A stretch of 64,000 nt of DNA from Escallonia rubra. Its lineage: Eukaryota; Streptophyta; Magnoliopsida; Escalloniales; Escalloniaceae. The DNA lies in the NCBI GenBank assembly GCA_033065855.1, contig JAVXUO010002322.1, positions 248,001 to 312,000 of the forward strand, written 5' to 3'. Of this stretch, positions 1 through 12,220 are shown in pieces. A model generated the notes under the pieces. The model ran no database searches. It was not told the DNA's origin and saw nothing but the letters and a program-made list of their open reading frames with translations. A program made the position numbers and the translations under genes. Position 1 is the stretch's first letter. The number at the start of each line of letters is the position of its first letter.

Positions 1-3000
1 AATCATGGTTTGAACGAAAGTGTGAAGTTTCCCCAGGAAACTGTCTGTAAATCTACATGTGCTTGATACTGCTTTGTATACTCCAAATTTTATGTTCTTT
101 GCAATTTTTTCCACACTTATGTTAACTATCTCCAAGCCGTGCCTATCTAGAAGCATTAGTTAACTGTCCAAAAACAATGTCGGTCCACATCCATGCGCTC
201 TCCTGGTACTTGTGGATTTTTTGCAGCAATAAATGCGTCTCATTCTGCCCTCAAAGGGGAGAAAAATATTTCCAGATAATTGGTCGCGCACACACACACA
301 CACTTCTTGATGGAAGAAACCAACAATCAAGGTAACACTGTAACATATCCCATATTGTCCTACACACTTGACATTTCTCGTGGCTTTGGCAAAATTATAC
401 ACTGAACTTACTCCAATGGTCATAATCATTGTCCATATTAACTGTGTAACAACCACTCCTGCTATAGTCAGGACCCGAATTAGTGCTCTCTCGGGGTCGG
501 TGAACTGTGTTAGAAATCCATGTCTATATAGTTGAATGTGTGCATGCTTTCCAGTAACAAAAGAAAGCAGATGTGGCTATAGGATCAAATTAGCTAGCCT
601 AGCACACGAGGCTCCAGCCACTGCGGGTCTAATGAGGTCAGATGTGCATCTTAGTCCTGATATTATTGAGGCCGTTTTTGAGTTTCGATCTGTTGCCTCT
701 TGGCTGGTTTGTGTTTCGAACGGTGGGCTTGAGGTGATAATTTAGCAAGAAGGTACAGTCTGCTGTAAACTAATTCAGCATGTATACCAAGTCAAGCCCC
801 AACATATGAACTGAAGTTGTTTATCTAGGGCCATCTACCAAGCCCACCGAATCTTTATTAAGAGAATTTTTGTCGCATTGACTAGAAAGTGCACCATGTC
901 TGATATGAAATATATCATAGGGTTTCGCACTAGCAAAACATACTACTTGAGGTTAGTTGTATGTAGACGTATTCAAGGCTCTCTTGGTCTTAGCGGCAAT
1001 GCTGGCACTCGTTGTCCATCTTGGGGACTTGTGTTTTATGCAATTGGAGTACGAGGAGATGTTATTTTGTCACTGATTCCATTGATTTTTTTGAAATAGA
1101 TGCTTCTTGCTTATACTTTATTCTATGCATGAAAAATTGGATGCTTCTTGCTGACCGCATACTGAGTCTTACCTATACATTGCGACTATCAATTTTTTGT
1201 GCTTTGTGAGCCCGAGAGAGATGGCAAGGGATGCATGCATGCTTCCCCCAGGAAAAAGTAAGATGAGGGATTTTTTAAAACTCCAATCCCTCCCTCCCTC
1301 TCTTGCCTCATTTTGCAGATCTTCTGCAGTGTTGAAATTTTTGTTACTTTTTTTTCTTTCTTTCTTGTAACAGCTTGATAAATAGTTGTATGTGCATCTA
1401 ACATGTAGTAATGACAACATTTTGCCTAAAAACCAAGAGCAGGTTTCATGATGGTTTTTGTGCTCACTTCTAATGCTATGATAGATATGTTTTCTTGTAC
1501 CTTATCTTATCAGGTAAATTTTGTTAAAACTCAATTAAGATAAGTTTGTTATGATTAACAATGTCATATTCTATGGTTATACCTTCCACCTTTGGTTCAC
1601 TAAAATGAACAACGCATTCATATAGGTAGCACGGACACCTCTCCTAGGTGGAGGTATGGTGTCCTAAACGGACGGACACCGGCCGACACGTGTCGGACAC
1701 GGCTAATCGGTGTCGGACACTTCATCGACGAGTGTCGGACACCGCATGGAGCAGTGTCGGAGCATTTGGGGCCAATTTCAGATTTATTGAACTATTACCG
1801 TCTTCTTCTCTCTCACCTCACGGCCGTCTTCTTCTCTCTCACCTCGAGTCTGCTGTCTGCCGACCACATCAAGGCTGTCGCCGGTGTTGCCGGAGCTCAG
1901 TCGACGAAGATCCAAAGCCGAAGCCAACGGATCTGACGACTACAGTCGCCGAAGGAAGAGAAGTCAGCTGCTGCCGCTGTCGCCAGAGGTCTCGCCGTTG
2001 TCGCCAGAGTCTCACTGGAGGTCCTCCGCCGCTGACCCACATGTCTTTTTCTTCTCTTATCCTCATCTCGTCTCCTGTTCTAGTCCTCTCGTTTCTTTCC
2101 TGTTCTAGTCCTCTCGTTTCTTTCTTTTCTTTTTTTTCTTTTCTCCCTTTGTCGTCACTCCCTCTCGTTTCTTTCCTGTTATTTTTTCTTTTCTCCCTTT
2201 GTCCTCTCGTTTCTTTCTTTTCTTTTTTTTCTTTTCTCCCTTTGTCGTTGCATTTCCAGTACATTGGACTAAATAAATATTGACCAAATAAATTATGACT
2301 TGTATTTAAATTCCTTATTTTGACAGTTTTTCATTATTGTTTGTTATTTTAGATTGTAGAATATATTTGATATATATATATATTAAAAAATGGCGGTGTC
2401 CTGCTGTGTCCAAAATCTGATTTTTTGGAAATTTCGGTGTCGGACACCGTGTTCGTGTCCGTGCTACCTAGGCATTCATGTCCCTATTTTCTCAGGAGAA
2501 GGAATATGATCTCTCTCTCTCTCTCTCACTCTCATTCACTCTTTACATGCATACAAACTCGCTTAACAAAATAGGCACAAATAGATAGGGTGCACTAACA
2601 CTGATGCAAAAAGAAAATCAATTGCTTACTGCAATACTGAAAGCCGAGATGCAATGTGAATCCTTTCTGGTTATGACTGCTGCTAGTTTTCCTGGTATTA
2701 TCCTCCACGCTGTGTACTTCTAGCGACCATCCTTCCAATTCAAATTCAAGCATCACTAAGTCCATCCAGATAGAAGGGGAACCAATTAATCTATGGAAAG
2801 GACCTCTTAGGTAGGCTGTACAATATAGATGAATGAGAATAAAAGCTATGAATACGTAAATTGGTAGTCGTAGTTCAATAGCAGGTTCTTGTAACCGTTC
2901 AACTTGTCCAAAATTTCGGAACGGACATGTATTTCCACAAAGGTTTTTCCTGTTAAACAACAGCTACATATTGCCCACATAACTTTGATGGGTTTCGAGT

Positions 3001-3092
3001 TTTTTTTTTGTTTTGGTCTGGTTGTATGTTTACGTTGCTTGTGGAACTTTGAGCTCTCATTTATGTACAAACTCACATTTCTTTTGTCTCAG
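1..3092 (+). other. COX5b intron or upstream region, no recognised exon
   Basis: The stretch before the first visible COX5b exon should hold an intron. That exon opens in phase 0 after a TTTTGTCTCAG acceptor, and family members have an N-terminal transit peptide and an acidic segment before it. I searched by eye for the conserved segment that precedes the SYY block in plant COX5b and did not find it, so earlier exons probably lie left of the window. Contents seen: a (CA)n run near 288-302, a hAT-like element at 1622-2471, and a (CT)n run near 2511-2528. The remaining ORFs here show no family I recognise. Confidence 0.5.
1622..2471. mobile_element. Non-autonomous hAT-like DNA transposon
   Basis: The ends form an inverted repeat: the left end reads TAGGTAGCACGGACAC and the right end reads GTGTCCGTGCTACCTA. 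The element is flanked by a perfect 8-bp target duplication, GCATTCAT, at 1614-1621 and 2472-2479. Several copies of the palindromic word GTGTCGGACAC lie just inside the ends, as expected of subterminal transposase-binding repeats. Eight-base duplications, short TIRs and subterminal repeats are typical of the hAT superfamily. The interior is CT-rich and has no transposase domain, so the element cannot move by itself. The 211-codon ORF across it is a by-product of composition. It sits in the intron upstream of the visible COX5b exons. Confidence 0.85.
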
Positions 3093-3838
3093 GAATCTCC
3101 TTCTGTTATAAAATCCTACTATGAAAAAAGAATTGTTGGATGCCCTGGAGCTGAAGGCGGTAAGTGTATAGTTTTGCATGGTCCTGAGCAACATAGAGGG
3201 GCCCATTTTTTGTTTCCTAGTTGCTAATGTTCTTTTACTTCTTTATGTAGAAGACGAGCATGATGTTGTTTGGTTCTGGTTAGAGAAGGGCAAGCCACAT
3301 GAGTGCCCAGTGTGCTCACAGTACTTTGTGGTGAGTGTAGAATACTTCTTAAATAGTGACATATTGTTGTGATCGATGTTGAAGCTGGAGTTGGGTAGGT
3401 GAGCGTGGTTTATGGTTTGAAGATTTTGCTTAATTTAAATTAACTCGTAAACAAGTGCGAGGAAGGATTTACAAATGGTATGATCTGAGTTCACTTAATT
3501 TCCTAGAATGTGTCATTTTTAAAACCCCATGCTATTGTAGCTTGAACCTTATTTAGATTTCAGAAATGGGATGGATTCATTTATTTCTTTTCTGCCTGCC
3601 CAAAATTGAGAGTTTGTGGTTGGGTAAGCTGGAGCAAGCTTCATTCCGGAAAAACTTCCCTCCAGATATTGATACAGGTGGATAGATCAGTGTCTCATAA
3701 TGATTTTGTTAGAACAGTAAGAATGACACCATTACTTTGTTTTGGTCCTTGTCAGAAAGTTCATCTTTTCCTTGGTTTTTTCAGTTGGAAGTGGTCGGCC
3801 CAGGAGGACCTCCAGATGGTCATGGTGAAGATCACTGA
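3093..3838 (+). CDS. COX5B: Cytochrome c oxidase subunit 5b, mitochondrial (3' part of the gene)
   Basis: This encodes the C-terminal half of the nuclear zinc-binding subunit Vb of respiratory complex IV (mitochondrial inner membrane). Exons: 3093-3159, 3251-3330 and 3785-3838, all with GT-AG borders and matching phases (0, 1, 0). The joined product holds SYYEKRIVGCPG, then DEHDVVWFWLEKG, then HECPVCSQYF, and ends LEVVGPGGPPDGHGEDH. These are the diagnostic blocks of plant COX5b, and the cysteines of GCPG and CPVC belong to the zinc site. The tail is shorter than the Asp/His-rich tail of some plant copies. The transit peptide and acidic N-terminal part are not in view, so this entry is partial at its 5' side. 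Functional assignment rests on these motifs. Confidence 0.92.
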
Positions 3839-5329
3839 TGGGAGGTTGCAATTTTCCTACCGGAATAAGATCTGGTGAGATGAGGAGACAGTGTCTAGTA
3901 CATTAAGCGACTTCAGGATTAAAAAACCCTGTGTTTTGTTTGCTTTTGACGGGCCTTTTGTTTTCATAGCCGTTGCTTGGCAACAATTGGGACGCATTCT
4001 TTTTGTTCAACTTACAAAGCTTTAAACATGGTATTGGTCATCTGTTGGAATCATGGATGCTTTTAGTTCTCTTTAATGCATCAACAAATAATTGATGGCT
4101 ACTGGTTGTTGGTTCTTCATAAATGATCTTTCACTTAGTATTGACCTGTTCTTCTTGTACTCAGTTTCCCTTTCCAGACATTTTTGGGCTATTGCTTTTC
4201 CTCAACGTGTATATCATGGAAGAAGTGAATAGCCACTAGTACCCAAAATTACTACGGCGAATGTAATATTTTCTTTTAACGTAAATTATTTCATTTAATG
4301 ATTTGTGACAATAATTTTTTCTTTTTAAGTGTGACAAGTACCAGTAGCAAGCGTAGGATGCGAAATCGGGAGTAGAGGCCGAGAAGGAATCAGACCTAAT
4401 ACCTCGAAGTGTGGCATAGATAGGTACCAACATCGTCGTCATTAGGTGTAAGATTTTTGTTGAAACATCACGATAGAAGAAGAGAAGACAAGGAGGAGAG
4501 CGAATAAGAGAGAGAGGTAGAAGAACTTTGGTGAAACATCACGATAGAAGAAGAGAAGAAATGGAGGAGAGCGAAGAGAAGAGAGAATTATGAATTATGC
4601 CGTTATTCTTTTCGCTTTGTTTGCGCCTTTGGAATAATTTTCTTTTCGTTGTATATGTGAGTTGGACATGTGAAAAGGGAGAATGAAACTTTCCCCAGTA
4701 CGTGTAACACCATCATATCTTTCGAGAAACTTTTTTTTTTTGGGGGATGCTCCTTGCCTTTTAGGGGTGGAACTAGGAAGTTTGCAAAACAAGCAAATGA
4801 GCCAATATAATTGAAGTCCCGAATGGTGTGATGAGAATCAAAGGAGAATTGATTCCAAAGTGGCGCATCACAATCTTACCAATAATGACAAAGGTGGCAA
4901 CATCTGTTTCTACAAGTGCACGCAGAAATATTCTCAACACTTAAAACCACCATCAATTCCTCTAAAGCTAATACGCCTTGTGAGACCTCGCAAAGTTTGT
5001 TTTAAGAACAAACTCTCAGCATCAAAGCTGTATCCAAAATGTGTACATTGCTAACCACTTTATATGGGAGTCCTCTTCCTAACCTCATATGAACCTAACT
5101 TGGCTGGGGTTCAATTTCATATATACTCTTCATGGTCCCAAGAAAAATGACAAGCATTGACTTCTATTAGGTCCCATCAATCTTTAATTCATAAATTAAA
5201 GGACGCTCTCACTCAGATAACATGTTAAAGTCTGATATCTAATTCAAAGACATGCTTATAGGCAGGACAAGCCCACCAGATATAAGAAGCAAACTTTAAA
5301 TTAAAAACAAGACATAAAACAACCATGGA
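3839..5329. other. Intergenic region after COX5b
   Basis: It begins with the COX5b 3' UTR. No recognisable gene follows. The only structure I see is a purine-rich direct repeat of about 45 bp, once from about 4461 and again from about 4530, both starting GTGAAACATCACGATAGAAG or a near match. A poly-T run lies at about 4731-4740. ORFs here are short and resemble nothing I know. Confidence 0.5.
4461..4577. repeat. Two-copy purine-rich direct repeat
   Basis: A segment that starts TGAAACATCACGATAGAAGA and runs on through GAGGAGAGCGAA occurs twice about 70 bp apart, with a few differences. The origin is unknown; it looks like a local tandem duplication. Confidence 0.6.
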
Positions 5330-6410
5330 ATTGATGGAATTTCATTTCAAATCCTCAAAATTTGTTATTTGGAACATTAAAAAAAGGAATTGGAATTAGA
5401 TTTCATGGGATTTGACTGGATTTGTTTCTATAGTGTGAAATCCGATGAAAAATGGTCGGATTTCATGGGATTTCGATTTACTTGAATTAAAAATAATTAT
5501 TTATCGATCTTACCATTTTTTTCTGGATCTCTCCAACAATGAACAACCACCACCATCTTCATTGCCGCTATCGCCACACCACTTTTACTACCACCACCGA
5601 CACCACTACTGCCACCACCACCACCACCGTCGTTGGCTCGTTGCCACCACCACTACCACCACTGCCGCCACCACTACCTGCAGCCACAACTACCTACCGC
5701 CACAACTACTGCTAACACTATCGCCACCACCACAACCACCACCACTACTACCGTCACTACCAACACCGCCAGTAGTGCCACAATTACCACTGTCGCTGCC
5801 ACTACTGCCACCACCGCCACCGCACCCCCCACCACTACTGCGACCGCCACCGCCAATACTGCAACAACTACCACCGCCGCCGCCACCACCATCACCATTG
5901 GCGCCACCACCATCACTATTGTCGCTGACACCACCATCATCGCCGCCAACATCACTACTGCCACCGTCGCCGCCACCACTATTGCCACAACCGCTACCAC
6001 TACTGCCACCGGTATCACTATTGGCGTCAGTTGACGACCACCAGTTACACCTCAATACCACCACTATCATCATTACCATCACTTGACCACCCCACCACTT
6101 CCACCGTCAATGTTGCTACCCCGTGCAGTGCTGCCACCACCACCACGTGGTGGCACTAGCACACTTGAAACCACTTACAGTAATTTATTTTTCATCGTAA
6201 GTCAAAGATATAATTGTCTAAAAATTTATTACCTTTCCATTTCTTCTATTCTCCAAACACAAAATTGAAATTTCACGATTTGAATTCCCTTTCGTTCCAA
6301 ACAAAAAATAGTGATTTGAATTTCAAATCCAATTCCAAATCTGAAATCCAAATCTTAAAAGAATTGGTTCCAAACGGACAAAGAACTTTTTTTTTTCCGT
6401 TCGCAACCGG
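5330..6410. mobile_element. Possible non-autonomous inverted-repeat element around a triplet-repeat block
   Basis: The left flank (about 5330-5410) contains ATTTGGAACATT and GGAATTGGAATTAGATTT. The right flank (about 6290-6400) carries the imperfect reverse complement, with AAATCCAATTCCAAATCT and GAATTGGTTCCAAACGG. Such GTTTGGAAC/GGAATTGG ends are common in plant MITE-like elements. I could not settle the exact ends or a target duplication, so the call is tentative. Confidence 0.35.
5545..6160. repeat. CCA/CCG trinucleotide-rich low-complexity block
   Basis: About 600 bp made almost wholly of ACC, GCC, TCC and ACT triplets. Because the period is three, it gives long open frames of Pro, Thr/Ala or His on one strand and Val/Ala or Gly/Ser on the other. 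Open frames in several phases at once mark a degenerate microsatellite rather than a coding exon. Confidence 0.85.
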
Positions 6411-8327
6411 ACCTAAAAATTAATAAAAACAGAAAAAGTAAAGATACCGAGTCTCCAAATTGAATCATCAACAACTATATTGCAAGTTCATAATATAATC
6501 TCTGATAACAAGCAAGTGCCGGCAGCATATACCGTCCAGTTCATATTAAATGAAGCACACAAGCAATAGTGTGAATCATTTTTCTAATGAGCAAGAAAGG
6601 ATTCTGTTGAGTAGGGGTTGACAAAAGAAAAGGTTTCCCTAAAATTACTCCCCAGAAAGGAGGGAGAAAGACAGCCCTAAAGCTGATTTAGAAACAAAAT
6701 CAGATGCTGTTGGCCTTACTTATCCAATCACCCTGTACCACTTCCTTGGCTGGGAGTGTGTAGTCAACTAAGTTCAATCTTTTATTGAACCCCTCTCTGA
6801 AGATGGGCTGATCTGACCTTCCTTTGCATCGAGTTCCTTGTGTTACAACTAGTGGCGCAATATTTAGACTTTAGTGTTGTACTTTTAATTCTTGAGTTCT
6901 TTCAATTCTAAACACTTTTACCGCTTATTTAAGAATATGTAAGATTGAAATCGATGTCCGTTAGTTCAACCAGTAAAAACTTTTTTGAGATCGTGTTAAA
7001 ACACTTGGTATTTGTTTCGGCCTACACCTAGGATATGGGGTGGCCGGTTACTCCCATTTTATAACCTCAGATGTATGAAAAAAGTGTAAGATAAAAACGA
7101 GAGAATGGAAAATAGAGATTCTATCACACATCATCTCAAAGCAGTATTTTTTGCATAGAAGATGCATTTTGCTAAGTTATGTCATCTACCTCTTACAGCC
7201 ATGAAAGACCAGAGTTAGGTATGAACATTATTACTTTTGGCTACAACCGAGAAAATTGTTATAAACATTATTACTTTCTTTAATTTGTTTTTTTTTTATA
7301 AATTTGTCGCTTAATATTTTAACGACAATAAGGTGGAACAACGGGTACGGATAAAAATAACTTATTAAATAGACTAGCCTTAATGTGTAAATGCATTACT
7401 TTTATTACCAAAACACTGTTGCATAGAAAATGCCTACTGGATTAATTACTGTACCATATAGTATAACTCTAGAATATATGGATGGTTGAGATTTGAAAGG
7501 TCCAAATTTGGACTCACTCTGCTCGTGGAGGGACTGAGACTGCCATGAGTATGAACAGACAAAACTTATGATGAATGCGAGAGACTTCAGCAGCCCAATA
7601 AGTGGCAGCAAGAAAGCAAGGAGGGCGAAAAAGTTCATATACTTTTGCTAATGTCTATTCCACCCAAAAATTCCAGGTCGGTAATGGTGACCCACATGCT
7701 GCACACAGACACAAATAATCTGTTTGCATATAGAGCTTAGGGTAGCAACAGGAAGAACAAAGCCCCAGTTTTCGTAGTCCCGTCAAGTTCTTGATTATTC
7801 CCATTATTGACAGATTTATGCCCGTGTCTCCATGATGATAAGTAGGACACGTTGTTGAACTTCACTTTCAAGATAATGGGCATCCAGCAATCATTACAAA
7901 AAAATACTACATAAAACATACGATTGTAAGAGAGATATTTTGTTTTCTTACCAGATTGGATGATTCTTTTCTTGTTTTCAGAAATATTCTCTGAGTTTTT
8001 AGTTGTGGGTTCGCTTTATTTCTGGCATAAGATTCTGTGCTATGGGGTGTTCTGTGTAACTTGTGAAAATGTATAGACCCCCTTTGAGCTGGGTGGCTTC
8101 TCAACGGATGAATGTGCCCAGTTGTTTTTTTCTGCAATTGATTCTTTTCTGTTTGTAAAAGGATTTCCTGCTTTTGTCCTTGTCTTTTGCCCTTTCCTTC
8201 TCATAGATGATGCCTTTCTCTCCTTTAATTTAGAGTTTCCGGGCACATTGTGCAGCTGGTTCACACATATGTGTTGTTAGTGTTGAATATTCACCTGTTT
8301 TATTCCGTTTGAGCCTTCCAATTTGGG
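6411..8327. other. Intergenic region before the thioesterase gene
   Basis: AT-rich with no recognised gene. A 77-codon minus-strand ORF at 7405-7638 begins with a hydrophobic, signal-like stretch (MNFFALLAFLLPLIGLLKSL). It has no family motif I recognise and no supporting splice structure, so I do not call it a gene. Confidence 0.45.
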
Positions 8328-8336
8328 TATAAATAG
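8328..8336 (+). promoter_or_regulatory. TATA box of the acyl-protein thioesterase gene
   Basis: TATAAATAG lies 105 bp before the start codon at 8441, which suggests transcription starts near 8360 with a leader of about 80 nt. Confidence 0.55.
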
Positions 8337-8440
8337 GGACTACCTAGTTAGTGTTTTCTTCATTGCAGTGTACCGTTTCATTTCTCATTGATTAAGTACA
8401 CTAGGGAGTTTTTGTTAGTGCATTTTCTCGGACAGCAAAG

Positions 8441-11400
8441 ATGAGTTATACAAATTCTTCTATGGGTTCTGGTTAGTTTCTATTCCTTGTTTTAGTGTGT
8501 TAATAAGTTATAAACGTTATTCCTTTTTTCATTTTTCGCCTTCACAAGGGGTTTTTCCGAGTGTGTTAGAGATTGGTTGTTAATAGTTGTATAGAAATCG
8601 TTTTTTTCAATTCTAAAGCTTGAAAGTTCTAAAGAAATGTCTTTGATTGATACATTCCAGGTAGTAGAACAACTAGAAGGACTTGCGAATTTGGACGGAC
8701 ATATGTCGTTAGGCCTAAAGGGAAGCACCAGGCCACAATAGTTTGGCTGCATGGCCTTGGGGATAATGGCTCGAGGTAGAATTGCTACTTCTCCGTAGTA
8801 ATCATTGATCTTGTTAGCATTGTTGTGAAACTTAAAAGTGAAAAATTATCTGCTCATAGGGATAATTTCTTTCTAGTTAATAGTATCAAGTCTTCTAAGA
8901 TGTCTGAAAAGTTGCTTCTGTGGGTTCTGTAATGTCTGCTAAGTTGATAACTGCTGAACTCATTCTGAATTCTCTACCAACAACACCACTTTCTGCGTTT
9001 GTTCCTTTTTTGCCTTGATACTAGGATATACCTGGTAATGAATGGGTGGACTGCTTGTTGGAAAAAGTTTGTTCCGAAAAGAATAGAAAGAAATGAGATC
9101 TTCAGAACGTCAATGTCTTGCACGTCCTATCTACGATTACTCACTTCACAGTGCTTTTTATACTGGGATATACTTTGTTTTCTTTCGATCCATGTTATAA
9201 TTTAGGAGGTGCGATAAAGCAGTGGTGCCATGAAGACGTACAGAACATGTTCCTTTTTTCTTGTTCTTTATTCACCTTTTTGTTTTGGTTGAGTGGATAA
9301 AGCAGCACCGCTAAAATTATACAGCAGTTGATTTTTTTTTTCTGAGGTTGCTTTGATCTTTTTTTTATCCCTTTCGATTGGAACTTATATTAGGAAATTA
9401 CCAAGTGAAAAAGAGTACCCCCACATAATTTGGGACCACAACTTCACTAACTTGGTTCCCTTGCTAGTTGAGGCTGCTTTTTACAAGGGATATTTCATGC
9501 ATAATAAGACAAATTAAAATTGTATTTGAGGAACTCCTGTTGAATAACAGAGTTTGGCATGCTGAGCAATTAATGCCAAAATTAAGGAACTTCAGCACTA
9601 TTTAATTTTTTGGCAATTTGAGCACTTATATGATACCACTTCTCGATTTGTTCCTCATGTCCTGCTTTTGCACAAGCAAAGGTAATAGTTACTATCTCCT
9701 TGTGAATTATGAATCTCAATTATATTAGAATCCTGGTAATCCAAAGGCATACAGGGATCTCAATTTGAATCTCGTAGTTTTGCACTTTAAAATGTATGAT
9801 ATCTATGCTGAACAAGTTAGAATGTAGAAAGATAAACATTTCATCCCGTTACTGTGCTCATATGTATATGCTAGAAGCTTGTTCATTGTGTTCTCTGCTT
9901 TCCATTGCAGCTCATACCAACTCTTGGAAAAACTTCCTCTACCAAATGTAAGGAAATTTATTTCTTTGTACTCCCATTGTCCATTGTTAGAAATGGCTGT
10001 CATCCCCAGCCCCCAACATAAAAAAGGCTCTAAATTTTCAATGGGCGTCTCCAATCTAATTTGGCTAGAATTTGCTAAAGTACAAATTTCATGCAGATTA
10101 AATGGATATGCCCGACTGCTCCTACTCGTCCGGTGACTCTACTTGGTGGATTCCCCTGTGCTGCATGTAAGAACCAAACCAGAATTTCTTATTAGGGCTG
10201 ATGCTGATCATGATCTTCTAAGATGCTTTCCTCTTACTATCAGGGTTTGACGTGGGAGAGCTTTCAGATGACGGTCCAGATGATATTGAGGGTTTAGATG
10301 CTTCATTAGCACATATTGCAAACTTGTTGTCCACAGAGCCTGCTGATAGTACGTTTAATGCATAGGATCCTTATGCGATTACAACTGTTTTTTTGGTCAT
10401 CATGGTTTATAAAATTTCATCAAGTTTCCTAAGCAAATCCACTTCTTTTGCAACAAAACTATAATTGCGGTGGTTTAATTAGATACTAAAGTTCATGAAG
10501 TAAAGTTGTTTTTCTGATTAAAAAAAGAAAAGAAGAAAACATCCACACCGTAACTTTGCTTTCTTATGAAAATGTCAGCTTACTGGAGTAGTTCAAGTGG
10601 TCCACAAGTCCAAGAAGCATTTGGCATGTTAAATTGGTCAAAGTGTAATTGTAGTATGGCGTGGAATTCGAAACTGATTGCTTCACGCCAATCTATCTGT
10701 TTATTATAATTATTATTGTTGTTAATATGTGATCATTTTGTTAAAACAGTTAAGCTCGGTATTGGAGGCTTCAGTATGGGGGCTGCAACTGCTCTCTATG
10801 CTGCAAATTGCTTTGCCCTGGGAAAATTTGGAAATGGAATCCCCTTCACCATCTACCTAAAGGCTATTGTTGGTCTAAGTGGCTGGCTTCCGGGAACAAG
10901 GTATGACTTATTTTGTCAGTCATACATAACACACCTATGTTCGTGCAAACCACTTGTGCTGTTGTCTATCCCAAAATTTTCTTTTCTTTGGGTCTGTCGT
11001 ATGTTTGGGCTACCCAATGTCTGTCCGAAACTCTGTACTATTAGATTGTTAGGCTTATGGTTTGTGCTACCTTGACAACTATTTGGAAAGCTGGCAACCT
11101 ATATCCAAGACTCTTCCTTTTGATTATTTGAGAAGCATAGCTTTTGCTTCACATATACAGTGGTATCAAGATGAGTGCCTGCACTCGAGGAATTCTCGTA
11201 TTTATCGCTTAAAAAAAAATTGCATCTTGCAGGAGCTTGAGGAACAAGATAGAAGGATCACACGAGTCTGCAAGGCGTGCTGCATCACTGCCGATTTTGC
11301 TGTGTCATGGAAAGTGTATGTTCACCGTAAATGTTTGGAACGTATTGTAACTATATCATTCTTGCCAATCTCACACCCAGTTTATACTTGAAATACAAAG

Positions 11401-12033
11401 ACGGAAAGAAAATGCTTTGTGAACGAAATTAAGGATCTCCAACCACCATAACAGTCGGACCCTTATCTCGGTTACCTGAGGTTGCAACACCTGTCTGGAT
11501 TATTTCTTGTGATTTTACCATCACCGACAATGGTCACGGTAGTTGCATGATAGGCCCGGTGAGATTTGCAAATGGTCATATGATACTACTAGTTTAAGAC
11601 TGCCCATTAGATTTGTAAAGATGGTTTCTCTTTTTATTTTGAGAGTGCAAATTCATGTTTACCTATCAAGTCGATGCTCAGGTATTTTGATTAACATGCC
11701 CAATAATAACAGAGTTTTGAGCGGTAAAGTTCATGTTTACCTTGTTTTTTCTTTTCCATAGGCGATGAAGTGGTTCCTTTCAAATATGGAGAGAAATCCA
11801 CCCAACTCTTAAGCTCGGCTGGATTTCGATGCCTCACTTTCAAAGCCTATGACGGGTATTGGATTGTTTCATTCTCTTTTTGTCTAAAAGTAGCTTATGC
11901 TTCAAAGACCAAATATTAGTCATCTGAGTCTTTGCTCTGATTCTGCAGGCTTGCTCATTACACGGTCCCTAAGGAGATGGATGAGGTCTGCAACTGGCTA
12001 AACACCAGGTTGGGGCTTGAAGGGTCACGCTGA
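8441..12033 (+). CDS. Acyl-protein thioesterase / carboxylesterase (alpha/beta hydrolase)
   Basis: Predicted to cleave palmitoyl thioesters from S-acylated proteins, or related acyl esters, in the cytosol. Nine exons: 8441-8471, 8661-8775, 9911-9947, 10097-10166, 10244-10348, 10750-10900, 11233-11315, 11762-11855, 11949-12033; all phases match and give 256 residues, the usual size of plant APT2-like proteins. Motifs in order: N-terminal MSYTNSSMGSGS; ATIVWLHGLGDNGS (oxyanion-hole region); KWICPTAPTRPVTLLGGFPC; WFDVGELSDDGPDD; GIGGFSMGAATALY with the nucleophile Ser in GFSMG; LCHGKCDEVVPF with the catalytic Asp; AHYTVPKEMDEVCNWL with the catalytic His. All three catalytic residues are present. 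The exon 7 donor was set at 11315 because only that joins CHGKCDEVV in frame. True substrates cannot be told from sequence. Confidence 0.94.
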
Positions 12034-12214
12034 TTACCATTCCATGAGTTTCACTTTCTAAATGCAGCAGCTTAGTTAAAGAGTGGAAGAGTGGGAAACC
12101 AATAACAGTGGAAAAAGAGAAGGCATACATTGTGGGTAGTGAGTAGACTTTGGGTGTGAGGTGAATGGTATACATAGGTTAACCTTTCTGTTTTGACTCC
12201 CTTACCTGTCCCAA

Positions 12215-12220
12215 AATAAA
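12215..12220 (+). terminator. Poly(A) signal of the thioesterase gene
   Basis: AATAAA lies 182 bp after the stop codon of the thioesterase gene, a normal 3' UTR distance in plants. Confidence 0.5.

Noticed and set aside
1648-2283. 211-codon ORF as a gene
   Set aside because: It lies wholly inside the hAT-like element, is Ser/Phe/Leu-rich from CT-rich DNA, and has no domain.
5445-6086. Long Pro/Thr/Ala/His-rich and Gly/Val-rich ORFs as cell-wall-like proteins
   Set aside because: Frames are open in several phases on both strands because the DNA is a degenerate triplet repeat; no signal peptide or splice structure.
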